Below, in pieces: positions 6,530-14,117 of a stretch of 28,010 nt of DNA. This DNA is from a bacterium. GTDB taxonomy: Bacteria; Bacillota; Bacilli; Lactobacillales; Streptococcaceae. Both the position numbers and the translations under genes were made by a program. The notes below the pieces were generated by a model that searched no databases, was not told where the DNA came from, and was given only the letters and a program-made list of their open reading frames with translations. Numbering within the stretch: the first letter of the stretch is position 1; each line of letters opens with the position of its first letter. The stretch is from positions 1 through 28,010 of the forward strand of contig CAJNDL010000027.1 of the NCBI GenBank assembly GCA_905221505.1. The letters are read 5' to 3'.

Positions 6530-8968
6530 TTACAAAGTATGCTCAGTACGTCCTATAATATCATCTTGGGTTGCCTTAGAAAGAACATTGAAGAATGCAG
6601 AGTATCCCGCAACACGAACAATTAAATCTCTGTGTTTTTCAGGATGTTTCTGAGCGTCAATCAACGTCTCTCTGGAAACAACATTGTATTGAATATGGTA
6701 CCCATGTAAACGATTAAAGAATGTTCGTAACAAAGCAATTAGTTTTAATTTATCTTCTTCTTTGGCTAACGTTTGAGGATTTACTTTCTGATTTAAGAGA
6801 ACCCCACCTACGATTTCATCTGTTGGTAATTTTGAAACAGATTTTAAAACAGATGTAGGGCCGTGTTGATCCATATTATGTGATGGTGAACAACCCTCTG
6901 CTAACGGTGTACCCGCGTTGCGTCCATCTGGAGTTGCTAATGTTCCACGTCCCTGACCTACGTTGGCTGAGATAGAAGATGTTCCTGAATAACGAATTCC
7001 GCCAATAGGTCCTCTTCCATAACGTGTATTAGGATATTTAGCAATTTCATCAACATAAATATCATAAGCAGCAGTAACCAATTTGTCAGCATAATCATCA
7101 TCATTACCGTACTTAGGTGCATCATGAATCAACATTTCTTGAATGACCTTACCTTCTTCTCCAGCATAATCTGTTTCCAATGCATGCCAAAGCTGACTTG
7201 GGCTTATACGTTCTTCCTCAAATACCAATTTTTTAATTGCAGCTAATGAATCCGACAAATTTGCAATTCCAACTTGCAAACCTGATATATAATCATATAC
7301 TGCTCCACCTTCTTTAAGGTGTTTTCCACGACCAATACAATCATCAGTCAATGCTGAACATAGAATATCAGGAACTTCTCGTTCCAATGATAAATCAATA
7401 GAATTTTCAACAATAACACTCATTCGTGTCAAATATCTTAGTGTTTTATCCCAAGCATTTTCTAATTCAGAAAAGTTCTTCATATCCTTAAAATGACCAA
7501 AGCTTGGTGCAAACCGTTTACCCGAAGCCGGATCAATTCCATCATTCATCGTGATAAGTAGAACCTTAGGGAAGTTCATATAACTCATACCTGTACAACG
7601 ATATCCCCATTTTCCTGGAACTGCCGTTTCAACACATCCAATGGCACTGTAGTCATAAGCATCATCTTCCATTACTCCTTTTGCAATAAAAGAAGGAATA
7701 ATAATCTCATCATTATTAAATGCAGGCATACCAAAACCAAGTTTCATCACCTCAATACACTCATTCATGAAACGAGCATCTAAGCCTGCATGGTAACGTA
7801 CAGTTAGATTAGGTTGCGGTAGATGAGTTTGTGCAACTGATTTTAATACCAAATAAGATAATGGGTTAACAGCATCCTTCTTATCTCGAGTCTGTCCACC
7901 AATTGTAACATTTTGATATAAAGGACTTCCTGCTGAAGAAAATGTATGTGCTTGACTGCGAACCTTATTAATTGTAATTGTCTTAATCCAAAGATTTGTC
8001 AGACGTTCAACAATGCTATCTTCTGTTTCTTTACCACTTTCTAAATCAGCCTTCATATATGGATACATATATTGATCAAAACGGCCGTATGAAAGAGAGT
8101 GACCATTAGATTCAATTTGTAAAATACATTGAATAAACCAGACTGATTGAATAGCTTCTGCAAAAGTAGTTGCCGGTTCATATGGGACTCGAGAGCAAAT
8201 ATCTGCAATCTCAAGTAATTCTTTCTTACGTTTAGGATTTGCATTTTCGGCTAAACTTTTAGCAAGATCAACAAAGCGATTTGCATATACTTTAATAGCA
8301 TCGATTACGATAAATATAGAGTCATAAAAATGATATTTATCAATACTTGCTGGATCTGTTAAATCTAGAGCTGCTTTAGCTTTACGAGCCCGCTCTTCAA
8401 AACCTCTTAAACCAAATTGCAACAGTTTCTGATAGTTAACTGCTAAGTGAGCATCTCCAGAATTCATCTTACCTTCCATACCGAAGAATCCTGTTTCCAT
8501 ATAAACAGACACTTCTTCAGGTAACAAGGCACCAGCTCTAGCACGTAAATTATTATTTTTCCAAAACGGAGCAATACTTCTAAGTTGTTCTTTTGTTTCT
8601 TCAGTAATATAGAAAACATCTCCATCACGCTTTTCAAAAAGATCCAACTCATTGAGAACAAATTCTAGCGTATATTCTGGAAAAATAGGAGCATCTTTAT
8701 TGGAAGAAGCTTGATTTCCCGCAATCATAGATTCTTCTTCGATATAGATAGTCATATTTTCCAAAATTTCTTTCAGCATATAGGCGCGTTTTAGGACATT
8801 AGGTTGTTCCTTATATCGATCATAAGCGCGTGTTGCTAGAACCGCTCTCTCAGCATCAATATAAGGTTTTTTATTTAAAACATCTTCTCGATATTTGTTC
8901 ATCCTTTCAGTAAGGCTACCAAAATATTCTGTCTTGATTGTCGTTCTTGCTACTTCTTTATTTACCAT
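6530..8968 (-). CDS. pflD: Glycyl radical enzyme, PflD/YbiW-like C-O lyase (annotated formate acetyltransferase in relatives)
   Basis: This is an 812-residue glycyl radical enzyme. The glycine that carries the radical is Gly788 in RVAGYSAFF, 24 residues from the end. The thiyl cysteine is Cys445 in SAIGCVETA. The motif is GCVE with a single cysteine and Glu447, as in radical dehydratases and C-O lyases. Pyruvate formate-lyase needs two adjacent cysteines, which are absent, so the common label 'formate acetyltransferase' is probably wrong in function. The start is ATG 8968 with AAAGGTG before it; a GTG three codons upstream lies in that ribosome site and is rejected. It is the first gene of an operon with fsa and gldA, which points to an anhydrohexitol-6-phosphate lyase giving 1-deoxyfructose 6-phosphate. 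The substrate is inferred. Other radical dehydratases remain possible. Confidence 0.9.
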   Translation of the reverse strand: MVNKEVARTTIKTEYFGSLTERMNKYREDVLNKKPYIDAERAVLATRAYDRYKEQPNVLKRAYMLKEILENMTIYIEEESMIAGNQASSNKDAPIFPEYTLEFVLNELDLFEKRDGDVFYITEETKEQLRSIAPFWKNNNLRARAGALLPEEVSVYMETGFFGMEGKMNSGDAHLAVNYQKLLQFGLRGFEERARKAKAALDLTDPASIDKYHFYDSIFIVIDAIKVYANRFVDLAKSLAENANPKRKKELLEIADICSRVPYEPATTFAEAIQSVWFIQCILQIESNGHSLSYGRFDQYMYPYMKADLESGKETEDSIVERLTNLWIKTITINKVRSQAHTFSSAGSPLYQNVTIGGQTRDKKDAVNPLSYLVLKSVAQTHLPQPNLTVRYHAGLDARFMNECIEVMKLGFGMPAFNNDEIIIPSFIAKGVMEDDAYDYSAIGCVETAVPGKWGYRCTGMSYMNFPKVLLITMNDGIDPASGKRFAPSFGHFKDMKNFSELENAWDKTLRYLTRMSVIVENSIDLSLEREVPDILCSALTDDCIGRGKHLKEGGAVYDYISGLQVGIANLSDSLAAIKKLVFEEERISPSQLWHALETDYAGEEGKVIQEMLIHDAPKYGNDDDYADKLVTAAYDIYVDEIAKYPNTRYGRGPIGGIRYSGTSSISANVGQGRGTLATPDGRNAGTPLAEGCSPSHNMDQHGPTSVLKSVSKLPTDEIVGGVLLNQKVNPQTLAKEEDKLKLIALLRTFFNRLHGYHIQYNVVSRETLIDAQKHPEKHRDLIVRVAGYSAFFNVLSKATQDDIIGRTEHTL

Positions 8969-8982
8969 AATAAGCACCTTTC

Positions 8983-9011
8983 TTTCGAAAATATTTTTGT
9001 TTCTTTCGAAA
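8983..9011. promoter_or_regulatory. Tandem TTTCGAAA boxes, probable DeoR-family operator
   Basis: TTTCGAAA occurs at 8983-8990 and 9004-9011, a 21-bp period (two helical turns). Each copy lies in a longer repeat, TTTCTTTCGAAAATAT. They cover the transcription start (about 9007) and early leader of the glycyl radical operon, the place for a repressor. CTTTCG with the same 21-bp period recurs at the deoR/activase divergent promoter, which suggests the DeoR-type protein encoded at 12299-13045. Confidence 0.6.
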
Positions 9012-9013
9012 AT

Positions 9014-9042
9014 ATAATACCTGGTTTTTTAGAAAATTTCAA
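9014..9042 (-). promoter_or_regulatory. Promoter of the glycyl radical enzyme operon
   Basis: TTGAAA (9037-9042), a 17-bp spacer and TATTAT (9014-9019) on the minus strand form a good sigma-A promoter. It lies in the 160-bp gap after the PTS IIC gene, so the enzyme operon can be transcribed separately from the PTS. Confidence 0.75.
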
Positions 9043-9079
9043 GCTTTTAACTAGAAAAACTTTAACTCTCTAATTTTTA

Positions 9080-9091
9080 GCACAAATGTGT
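9080..9091. promoter_or_regulatory. GCACAAATGTG box, probable SorC-type activator site (copy 2)
   Basis: GCACAAATGTGT lies 37 bp upstream of the -35 of the glycyl radical operon. The same box, GCACAAATGTGC, lies 37 bp upstream of the -35 of the PTS operon (11247-11258). A weaker copy, ACACAAATGTTT, is at 9108-9119. Matching sequence and matching spacing make chance unlikely. Confidence 0.65.
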
Positions 9092-9128
9092 GTGTTTAAT
9101 GATAATACACAAATGTTTTTTAGAATTA

Positions 9129-10418
9129 TCATGCTTCATTCTGATAAGCTAAACGATCCTGTACTTTAAAGAATGGGAAATAAACTAATGTAGACATCGC
9201 TAATATCACTAGCTGAGTAATAACTCCTTGCCATCCACCAACCATAAATCCTGATATAATAGCTGGGGTACTCCAAGGTAATGTAACTCCTGAAAATGGC
9301 TGCATGAAACCTGTTGCAATAGCTCCATATACTATAACAGCTGCAAGTACAGGAACAAGAATGAAAGGTACAAACATAACTGGATTCATGACAATCGGAA
9401 ATCCAAATACAACTGGCTCATTTACGTTAAATATTGCTGGAAAAGCTGCTACTTTCCCTAACGCTTGGTACTGTTTAGATTTTGATGCAAAAAGCATCGC
9501 AACTACAAGTCCAAACGTAATCCCTGAACCAGATAGAATTAAAAATGAATCTAAAAATTGTTGAGTAACAATATGTGCACCATTTTCTAATGATAGATTC
9601 CCAGAGGCTAACATAGCTTTATTAGCATCAAGATTAGATAAAAGCAGAGCTGTCACTACTCCATTTACTACCGATTGTCCATGAACACCAAACCACCACA
9701 AAAATGATATAAAGAATGCAATTCCAATTGCACCATACAAAGATCCAGTTAAACCTTGCAATGGAACTTGAATAGCAGAATAAATCATTTCTATGAATGT
9801 TCCGCCATTAGTCAATGAGCTCGCTAAAATATATACAATCATAGAAAGTAAGAAAATTACAAATGCTGGAATCATTGCTTCAAACTGTTTGGCAATAGCT
9901 TGTGGAACTTGTTCTGGCATCTTAATAACAATTTTTCTCTTTATAAAGAAGGTATAAATACTTCCTACTACCAAACCTATAATGATAGCACCGATAATTC
10001 CTTGACCTCCAAACCAAACTTTACTAATAGCATCCCCAATTGCCTCACCTTGTTTAGGGATATAGGATGATCTTAACAAAATAAAGAATGCAGATACAGA
10101 TAGAACCCCAGCTGGCAAAGCCTCTACTCCGCTATTCTTAGCATAAGAATAGGCAATTGAAAAACAAGAAATTAGACCCATAATCGCAAAAGTTCCTGAA
10201 TATACTTGCATAAACGGCTCTGTCCAATTTGCTCCAAATACACTAGCAATGCTCTTGTTTAATCCTTCAAATGGCAATTGTCCCATAATCAAGAATAAAC
10301 TACCAACTACTGTCAATGGCAAAATTGCTAACATACCATCTTTTAGAGCTATAATACCACGCATATTCACAAACTTCATCATAGGTGCAATGATTTTTTG
10401 AACATCCATCTTTGCCAT
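9129..10418 (-). CDS. PTS transporter subunit IIC, lactose/cellobiose family
   Basis: This is the membrane channel of a sugar phosphotransferase system; it imports a sugar as IIB phosphorylates it. The protein is 429 residues with about ten hydrophobic segments. The family signature NEPVVFGFPIVMNPVMFVPF is at residues 333-352, and a second conserved piece, GVHGQSVVNGV, lies near the middle. I choose ATG 10418 because AAGGAG sits 8 nt before it; an upstream ATG at 10442 overlaps the IIB gene and lacks a site. It follows IIB by 16 nt. The substrate class from homology would be a beta-glucoside or related sugar; the neighbouring catabolic genes suggest an anhydrohexitol, which is inference. Confidence 0.92.
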   Translation of the reverse strand: MAKMDVQKIIAPMMKFVNMRGIIALKDGMLAILPLTVVGSLFLIMGQLPFEGLNKSIASVFGANWTEPFMQVYSGTFAIMGLISCFSIAYSYAKNSGVEALPAGVLSVSAFFILLRSSYIPKQGEAIGDAISKVWFGGQGIIGAIIIGLVVGSIYTFFIKRKIVIKMPEQVPQAIAKQFEAMIPAFVIFLLSMIVYILASSLTNGGTFIEMIYSAIQVPLQGLTGSLYGAIGIAFFISFLWWFGVHGQSVVNGVVTALLLSNLDANKAMLASGNLSLENGAHIVTQQFLDSFLILSGSGITFGLVVAMLFASKSKQYQALGKVAAFPAIFNVNEPVVFGFPIVMNPVMFVPFILVPVLAAVIVYGAIATGFMQPFSGVTLPWSTPAIISGFMVGGWQGVITQLVILAMSTLVYFPFFKVQDRLAYQNEA

Positions 10419-10434
10419 AATAAATCTCCTTTTC

Positions 10435-10743
10435 TTACCCACTAATCAAAGATAGGGCCAAATCTAATACTTTTTTCCCATCTAACATACCATAGTCCAT
10501 CATCGGAATAACAGCTATCGGAACATCACACTTATCACAAATTTCTTTTGATTTATCTAATGTATAAGCAACTTGAGGCCCCAACAGTGCAACATCTAGA
10601 TTTGGGGCATAATCCGCTAATTTAGACTGAGAAAATGCCTCTATTTCTGCCTCAACTCCACTAGATTGCGCTGCAATTTTCATATTATTTACAAGCATAC
10701 CAGTAGAAAATCCTGCTGCACAAAACAAACCAATCTTCACCAT
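10435..10743 (-). CDS. PTS subunit IIB, lactose/cellobiose family
   Basis: This cytoplasmic phosphocarrier has 102 residues, the family's normal size. The phosphorylated cysteine is Cys8 in LFCAAGFSTGML, the P-loop of cellobiose-type IIB. The protein takes phosphate from IIA (10789-11109) and passes it to the sugar bound by IIC. ATG 10743 has a strong GAGGAGG site and lies 45 nt after the IIA stop. The ALLGPQVAY and VIPMMDYGMLDGKKVLD segments are typical of the family. Confidence 0.93.
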   Translation of the reverse strand: MVKIGLFCAAGFSTGMLVNNMKIAAQSSGVEAEIEAFSQSKLADYAPNLDVALLGPQVAYTLDKSKEICDKCDVPIAVIPMMDYGMLDGKKVLDLALSLISG

Positions 10744-10788
10744 TATATTTTCCTCCTCTATGTTAATAACAATGATAATACTCTAGTA

Positions 10789-11109
10789 TTATTTTTTATG
10801 AAGTTCTTTTCTCAAACTAATAATTTCTTTGATTAAATTAATCTCCGTCATACTAGTCATGAGATGATCTTGTGAATGAACAAAGAGAGCTGTAATTTCT
10901 GTCTTTGTACCAGATGCTTCCTGTGCCAAGAATTTTGTTTGTAGATTATGGGCTTCTAATAAGGCTGCATCAGCTAACCGGATTTCTTCTTCACATCGTT
11001 CACATGTACCGTTTTTTATGTAATCTAATGCTTTATAAATATGTTGTTTCGCATCGCCAGCATATAAAATTAAACCCATGATAATTTGATCTGGAACAAT
11101 AATTTCCAT
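10789..11109 (-). CDS. PTS subunit IIA, lactose/cellobiose family
   Basis: This 106-residue helical phosphocarrier accepts phosphate from HPr. The active histidine is His78 in FVHSQDHLM, the conserved block of lactose/cellobiose IIA. An AGDAKQHIYKAL segment near residues 17-28 also fits the family. It is the first gene of the PTS operon. ATG 11109 has TGAGGAGG 6 nt upstream, and the transcript begins about 65 nt upstream at a TTGACA-N17-TATTCT promoter. It is separated from the sorC-type gene by a terminator. Confidence 0.93.
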   Translation of the reverse strand: MEIIVPDQIIMGLILYAGDAKQHIYKALDYIKNGTCERCEEEIRLADAALLEAHNLQTKFLAQEASGTKTEITALFVHSQDHLMTSMTEINLIKEIISLRKELHKK

Positions 11110-11180
11110 AAATTCCTCCTCATTTCACTATGTAAAAAGCTTTTTTCATTTGAAATTTTAAAATTTTCTTTTGTAACTAT

Positions 11181-11209
11181 AGAATACAACTACATAATAA
11201 ACTTGTCAA
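11181..11209 (-). promoter_or_regulatory. Promoter of the PTS operon
   Basis: TTGACA (11204-11209), a 17-bp spacer and TATTCT (11181-11186) lie on the minus strand. The -35 is perfect and the -10 is one base from good. The predicted start is near 11174. Confidence 0.8.
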
Positions 11210-11246
11210 TCTAAAAACAACAAATAAACTATTTTTATTTATATAA

Positions 11247-11258
11247 GCACAAATGTGC
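11247..11258. promoter_or_regulatory. GCACAAATGTGC box, probable SorC-type activator site (copy 1)
   Basis: This is a near-palindrome, GCACA-AA-TGTGC, placed 37 bp upstream of the PTS -35 and centred near -78. Its twin is at 9080-9091 with identical spacing to the next promoter of the island. A position this far upstream favours activation over steric repression. Confidence 0.68.
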
Positions 11259-11265
11259 AATCGAT

Positions 11266-11301
11266 TAAAAAGAAAAAACGATAAACTGATATCAGTCTAT
11301 C
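11266..11301 (-). terminator. Terminator of the deoR-sorC operon
   Basis: The hairpin GATAGACTGAT/ATCAGTTTATC, just past the stop of the sorC-type gene, is followed on the minus strand by GTTTTTTCTTTTT. It isolates the regulators from the PTS operon. Confidence 0.8.
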
Positions 11302-11305
11302 ATTT

Positions 11306-12286
11306 TCACTCGCATAAAATATCTCGAAAAGAAAAATCACCATCTTCTTCTAAAACTTTTAAAATTGTATTTTTATCTGTAATCAGATGGTTTACTAGAT
11401 TAGCACGCAAGACAGAAAGAATCGCAGATACTTTCGTATCACCGTAAGCAACAGCTAAACTTTGAGGAATATTTTTTAAATCTTCCAAAGAGATTGCTAT
11501 CGTTCTTTCCTGTAAGTTCTCATAGACTTCTTTACCTTTTGAATCAAAGAATCGACAACAAATTTCCCCTACAGTTTTAACTTTTGTCAATTCTTTAAAG
11601 TCATCCTCTGTAAGCATGTCTAACCATTGATGTTTTCCTTTATTACTAAAATCACCAATCCCAACCACAACTATATCTAAATCTTTCCAACTATTTTTCA
11701 AATCTTCAAAATATCTTGATTGCAAAATACCATCTGCTAACAATTTATTTTCTTGCACAATTGTTGCATTCATAAATGTACACTCTCCATGAAATTTTCT
11801 AGACATTTCATAAATCAGTGTATTCACATGGTATTTAGCGTGTATGTGACTAGGACCACCTGCTAGAGGATAGAAGTGAACATTTCGGACACTTTTGCTG
11901 TGGATTAAATCTACTAAATTACTTAAACTTTTCCCCCAAGAAAAGCCAATTTTCATATTATCATCAATTAAATTCCTAAGGACACCTGCTGCAACTTGAG
12001 AAATTCTTTCAGATAAAATTGTTGGATTATCATCAAATTCATTTTGAATAATTTCTAAACTTTCCAGACCATATTTTTCTTTTACATAATTTTCCAACTT
12101 AAACATATTGGTATCAAAATTCTCTATTTCAATTTTAACAATTCCCGCATTCCTTGCTTCTGTTAACATTCTACTAATAGAGGTTCTATAAATTCCTAAT
12201 TTTGCTGCTATTTGTGACTGATTTAAGTTTTCAATATAATACAGATAAGCAATTTTAGAGAGCAGTTTATTCCTATCTTGATTCAT
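11306..12286 (-). CDS. SorC-family sugar-binding transcriptional regulator
   Basis: This 326-residue protein has an N-terminal helix-turn-helix at about residues 21-45 (NQSQIAAKLGIYRTSISRML). It is followed by a large Rossmann-like sugar-phosphate sensing domain with GFSWGKSLSNLVD, VVVGIGDFSNKG and a C-terminal AVAYGDTKVSAILSVLRANLVNHLITD, all typical of SorC/CggR/DeoR-C regulators. Family members bind phosphorylated sugars and often activate PTS operons. ATG 12286 follows AGAGGTTGAG, and the gap to the deoR stop is 12 nt, so both are on one mRNA. It is the best candidate to bind the GCACAAATGTG boxes upstream of the PTS and enzyme promoters (inference from location and repetition). Confidence 0.93.
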   Translation of the reverse strand: MNQDRNKLLSKIAYLYYIENLNQSQIAAKLGIYRTSISRMLTEARNAGIVKIEIENFDTNMFKLENYVKEKYGLESLEIIQNEFDDNPTILSERISQVAAGVLRNLIDDNMKIGFSWGKSLSNLVDLIHSKSVRNVHFYPLAGGPSHIHAKYHVNTLIYEMSRKFHGECTFMNATIVQENKLLADGILQSRYFEDLKNSWKDLDIVVVGIGDFSNKGKHQWLDMLTEDDFKELTKVKTVGEICCRFFDSKGKEVYENLQERTIAISLEDLKNIPQSLAVAYGDTKVSAILSVLRANLVNHLITDKNTILKVLEEDGDFSFRDILCE

Positions 12287-12298
12287 ACACTCAACCTC

Positions 12299-13045
12299 TT
12301 ACGAAACTACCTTAACCATTATCCCAGCATTTTCTAATGTAGCTATATTTTGTTTAGAAAGTTTTTCGTCTGTTATTACTTCATATACTTGACTTAAAGC
12401 AAATCTTCTTACTGTACCCCTTTTATCAAATTTACTTGAGTCAGTTAGCACAATGACTTTATCCGACGCTGCTGAAATATATTGAACTACCTCACTGCGC
12501 ATTAAATCTTTTCCTGTAAAGCCCATCTCTTTATCGTAACCATCTGTCCCAACAAAAGCTTGACGTACATGAAAAGTCTGTATCATTTCTTTTAATAACG
12601 GTCCTACAGTAACCTGTGAATCTTTCTGAAACTCTCCGCCAAGAACAATAACACGACATGAATCATAAGTTCTCACAAAATTTGCTATAAAAAATGAATT
12701 TGTTACAATAGTGACATTTCTTTTTTGCTTGCAAATTTCCTCAGCAAGTAAAGCACAGGTTGACCCAGATTCTATCATTATTGTTTCATTATCTGATACC
12801 AATTTTACTGCTTCTTGAACAATTTTTCTCTTAATTTCATAATTAATTGACAAGCGTACATTTAAGTCATCTCCACTATTTAACACAGCATATCCATGCT
12901 CTCTGTGTAATAAGCCTTTTGACTCTAATTTATCTAAATCTTTTCTAATCGTTACTTTCGATACATTTAATTTTTCCGATAATGTATTAACATCAATCTT
13001 TTCATATTCTGATACTAATTTAATAATTTGTTCCAATCTTTTCAT
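12299..13045 (-). CDS. DeoR-family transcriptional regulator
   Basis: This 248-residue repressor-type protein has an N-terminal DeoR winged helix at residues 1-55 (TLSEKLNVSKVTIRKDLDKLE). Its DeoR C-terminal sensor domain has MIESGSTCALLAEEI, VTNSFFIANFV, VLGGEF and FVGTDGYDKEMGFTGKDLMRSEV, the standard blocks. The effector is probably a sugar phosphate. I choose ATG 13045, preceded by GGAGGTG; the longer reading frame from 13093 has no ribosome site and runs through the promoter. It is transcribed from an extended -10 promoter divergent from the activase gene. The CTTTCG repeats between them suggest autoregulation. Confidence 0.93.
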   Translation of the reverse strand: MKRLEQIIKLVSEYEKIDVNTLSEKLNVSKVTIRKDLDKLESKGLLHREHGYAVLNSGDDLNVRLSINYEIKRKIVQEAVKLVSDNETIMIESGSTCALLAEEICKQKRNVTIVTNSFFIANFVRTYDSCRVIVLGGEFQKDSQVTVGPLLKEMIQTFHVRQAFVGTDGYDKEMGFTGKDLMRSEVVQYISAASDKVIVLTDSSKFDKRGTVRRFALSQVYEVITDEKLSKQNIATLENAGIMVKVVS

Positions 13046-13061
13046 TTTACACCTCCGTTTT

Positions 13062-13090
13062 ATTCTACCAAAATAAAAAGCAAAAAACAA
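13062..13090 (-). promoter_or_regulatory. Promoter of the deoR-sorC operon
   Basis: TTGTTT (13085-13090), 17 bp and TAGAAT (13062-13067) on the minus strand, with TGG before the -10. Confidence 0.6.
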
Positions 13091-13099
13091 CAAATTAAA

Positions 13100-13128
13100 C
13101 TTTCGTTCGTAATTGTTTTTCTTTCGTT
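13100..13128. promoter_or_regulatory. CTTTCGTT direct repeat, probable DeoR operator in the divergent region
   Basis: CTTTCGTT occurs at 13100-13107 and 13121-13128, a 21-bp period. It lies between the -35 of deoR and the -10 of the activase gene. Spacing and core equal those of the TTTCGAAA pair at 8983-9011. Confidence 0.55.
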
Positions 13129-13141
13129 TTTGTGATAGGAT
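13113..13141 (+). promoter_or_regulatory. Promoter of the activase gene
   Basis: TTGTTT (13113-13118), 17 bp and TAGGAT (13136-13141). It overlaps the second CTTTCGTT copy, so repressor binding would block it. Confidence 0.5.
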
Positions 13142-13166
13142 AGACTTATGAAGAGGAGGAACTCTT

Positions 13167-13943
13167 ATGGAAATATCTAAAGGAATTATTTTTAATATTC
13201 AACACTTTTCAATTCATGACGGCCCGGGTATTCGTACAACTGTTTTTTTAAAAGGATGTCCTCTGCGCTGTCCATGGTGTTCTAATCCTGAATCTCAAAG
13301 AATGAAACCTGAAAAAATGAAAGATGCTCAACGAGAGAAATTCACCTTAGTCGGTGAAGAAAAGACTGTAGAAGAAATTATTACAGAGGTATTAAAAGAC
13401 AAAGAATTTTACGAAGAATCCGGTGGAGGTTTAACTTTATCAGGAGGTGAAATATTTGCTCAGTTTGAATTTGCTAAAGCCATCTTAAAGTCAGCTAAAG
13501 AACATCACATACACACTGCCATTGAAACTACTGCCTTTGTTGATCATGAAAAATTTATTGATTTAATCCAATATGTGGATTTTATCTACACAGACCTAAA
13601 ACATTATAATTCTATAAAACATAAAAAAGTGACTGGGGTTTTTAATCAAATGATTATTAAAAACATTCATTATGCTTTTTCTCAAAATAAAACTATCGTT
13701 TTAAGAATCCCAGTTATTCCTGATTTTAACAATAGTTTAGAGGATGCAGAAGAATTCGCTACTCTATTTAACTCATTAAATATCGACCAAGTTCAACTAC
13801 TCCCTTTTCATCAATTTGGTGAAAACAAATATCGTTTATTAAATCGAAAATATGAAATGGATGGAGTCAACGCACTTCATCCCGAAGATCTTATTGATTA
13901 TCAAAAGGTATTTCTGAACCATCATATTAATTGCTATTTCTAG
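13167..13943 (+). CDS. Glycyl-radical enzyme activating enzyme (radical SAM)
   Basis: This radical S-adenosylmethionine enzyme installs the glycyl radical on its partner, most likely the enzyme encoded at 6530-8968. The [4Fe-4S] ligands are Cys31, Cys35 and Cys38 in the CPLRCPWC motif. The family glycine motif GGGLTLSGGE is at residues 86-95. At 258 residues it is short: the ferredoxin-like insert with extra CxxCxxC clusters, typical of activases for radical dehydratases, is missing. In size it resembles the PFL activase. ATG 13167 has AGGAGGA 5 nt upstream. It is transcribed away from the regulators, not in the enzyme operon. The partner assignment rests on location. Confidence 0.94.
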   Translation: MEISKGIIFNIQHFSIHDGPGIRTTVFLKGCPLRCPWCSNPESQRMKPEKMKDAQREKFTLVGEEKTVEEIITEVLKDKEFYEESGGGLTLSGGEIFAQFEFAKAILKSAKEHHIHTAIETTAFVDHEKFIDLIQYVDFIYTDLKHYNSIKHKKVTGVFNQMIIKNIHYAFSQNKTIVLRIPVIPDFNNSLEDAEEFATLFNSLNIDQVQLLPFHQFGENKYRLLNRKYEMDGVNALHPEDLIDYQKVFLNHHINCYF

Positions 13944-14010
13944 TTTATCTCTTTGAAATGCTCTAGCTATTCGCAGATAACAAGCATCTATAATACATAC
14001 TTAACTTTTC

Positions 14011-14046
14011 AAAAGGTTTAGCTAAAAAATTTTAGCCAAACCTTTT
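14011..14046 (+). terminator. Terminator after the activase gene
   Basis: The long stem AAAAGGTTTaGCTAAAA/TTTTAGCcAAACCTTTT is followed by CTATTTTA. The A-run before it allows action in both directions. Confidence 0.75.
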
Positions 14047-14056
14047 CTATTTTACC

Positions 14057-14085
14057 TTGCTCTAAAATTTTTAAACTGCTATACT
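14057..14085 (+). promoter_or_regulatory. Promoter of the two-component system
   Basis: TTGCTC (14057-14062), 17 bp and TATACT (14080-14085) preceded by TGC (extended -10). Confidence 0.65.
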
Positions 14086-14117
14086 TATAACAGAAAACCC
14101 TTCCAAGGAGGTAGCAG

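Noticed and set aside
11131..11148. Palindrome TGAAAAAAGCTTTTTACA in the PTS leader as a CcpA (cre) site
   Set aside because: The spacing and centre (AAGCTT) do not fit the cre core with its central CG. No other convincing cre site was seen in the island.
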